NCBI RefSeq assembly: GCF_027497215.1
Contig: NZ_CP114904.1
Location: forward strand, 4,917,001 to 4,981,000
DNA from: Micromonospora sp. WMMD812
Lineage (GTDB): Bacteria > Actinomycetota > Actinomycetes > Mycobacteriales > Micromonosporaceae
Direction: 5' to 3'
Length of the DNA stretch: 64,000 nucleotides
Part shown: positions 63,264 to 64,000 of the stretch, piece by piece
Position numbering within the stretch: the stretch's first letter is position 1
Layout of the letters: the number at the start of each line of letters is the position of its first letter
Notes under the pieces: generated by a model
Databases searched by the model: none
Seen by the model: the letters and a program-made list of their open reading frames with translations, nothing else
What the model was told of the DNA's origin: nothing
Made by a program: the position numbers and the translations under genes

Positions 63264-64000
63264 TCAGTCCTCCCCGGATCGCTCCCCGGGCTCCGGCGCG
63301 ACGCCATCGCGGACTGCCTGGGCCGGAGCCAGCCGCACTCGGTGCCGCCAGACGGTGAGGGCCGCGGCGGTGGCGGCCACCACGGCCGTGCCGAGAAGCC
63401 AACCGCCGACCACGTCGCTGGTCCAGTGCACGCCCAACGTCACCCGGCTCACCCCGGTCACCACGGCCAGCAGCAGCGCGCCAGCCCAGAGCGCCGAGCG
63501 CCCCGGCCCGCTCCGGTGCGGCAGGAAAACCACCAGCAGCACCCCGGCGGCCAGGGTGGCGTTGAGGGCGTGCCCGGACGGGAAGGCGTAGCCGGCGGCC
63601 CGGGCCACCGGGTCCAGCAGTTCCGGCCGGTCGCGGCCGACGAGCAGCTTGAGCAGCGGGCCGAGCAGCCCGCCCACCAGCATGGTGACCGCCACCCAGA
63701 GCGCCAGTCGGCGCGCGCCCCGGCTGACCAGCCAGATCACCACCACCAGCGCGCCGGCGCGCAGCGGCATCGGCCCGAACACGTTGGTCCAGATGCTCAT
63801 CACCCGGACCCACTCCGGGTGGGTCAGCGCGTACCCGTGCAGCGTGTCGGTCACCGCCGCGTCCAGCCGGTGCAGCGGCGGCCAGGCGTCGAGCACGAGG
63901 AGCCCGAGCAGCGAGAACGGCACGAGCACCAGGAACGCGGCCATCGCGGCCAGGGTCAGGCGTAGACCCAGCGAGTGCTCGGGGTCGAGCCGGCGGCGTC
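63264..64000 (-). CDS. PAP2-family membrane phosphatase (5' end outside window)
   Basis: The frame stays open to the right edge, reading RRRLDPEHSLGLRLTLAAM before the internal ATG at 63944, so that ATG is probably not the start and the gene is cut by the window. PAP2 motifs are complete: KLLVGRDRP, YAFPSGHALN and SRVTLGVHWTSDV. At least six helices are seen. It lies 104 bases upstream of the other PAP2 gene in the same orientation; the two are only moderately alike, so they are not a recent duplication. Confidence 0.9.
   Translation of the reverse strand, partial: RRRLDPEHSLGLRLTLAAMAAFLVLVPFSLLGLLVLDAWPPLHRLDAAVTDTLHGYALTHPEWVRVMSIWTNVFGPMPLRAGALVVVIWLVSRGARRLALWVAVTMLVGGLLGPLLKLLVGRDRPELLDPVARAAGYAFPSGHALNATLAAGVLLVVFLPHRSGPGRSALWAGALLLAVVTGVSRVTLGVHWTSDVVGGWLLGTAVVAATAAALTVWRHRVRLAPAQAVRDGVAPEPGERSGED

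Overview
The window looks like chromosome from a high-GC actinobacterium of the Micromonosporaceae, most likely Micromonospora or a close relative. This is inferred from base composition, heavy GTG start use, leaderless starts, a WhiB regulator, a Ser/Thr kinase with an external domain, and gene order shared with Mycobacterium. I count about 67 genes, one tRNA, one nonsense-interrupted gene and one integrase scar. No phage, CRISPR array, rRNA or intact insertion sequence is visible.

Layout. 1-2157 holds the last two genes of a dipeptide/oligopeptide ABC operon. 2395-5099 has a secreted HNH nuclease lipoprotein with a small repeat protein, then a 14-TM exporter. 5219-7171 is leuA with a leucine-rich leader peptide and attenuator hairpin. 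7207-11223 has an ArsR-type regulator divergent from an MFS exporter, a nitroreductase and a lipoprotein. 11446-13775 is lysC-asd, with an internal start for the aspartokinase beta subunit. 13959-18398 has a diguanylate cyclase divergent from a CpdA-like phosphodiesterase, then a secreted 5'-nucleotidase. 18714-24654 is accessory: an MFS protein, an intact LtrA protein and a second LtrA broken by one TGA codon, with small redox and decarboxylase-fold genes. 24662-25139 is a scar zone: integrase remnant, tRNA-Pro(CGG) with promoter and terminator, and a dispersed palindromic repeat.

26106-35339 (from about the penicillin-binding protein onward) and 56180-62376 together reproduce the M. tuberculosis block Rv3682 to Rv3671c: ponA2, whiB4, two ArsA/Get3-like ATPases, DUF4177, RidA-like, metallo-beta-lactamase fold, crp, nth, TlpA-like thioredoxin, CoA Nudix hydrolase and marP. 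Between the metallo-beta-lactamase gene and crp lie about 20 kb absent from that block: a giant cyclase/ATPase/TPR regulator, a receptor-like kinase, a secreted tripeptidyl aminopeptidase, a binding-protein/orphan-membrane-protein pair, and a seven-gene biotin carboxylase/acyl-CoA dehydrogenase/AtuA operon under a TetR regulator. cbiZ and a CapA-like lipoprotein sit between crp and nth. The window ends in two PAP2 phosphatases, the last cut by the edge.

The most useful observations are the leuA attenuator, a dispersed palindromic element in two copies, the integrase scar at tRNA-Pro, the split ltrA, the octanucleotide repeat upstream of tetR, the carboxylase/AtuA operon and the uncharacterised binding-protein/membrane-protein pair.
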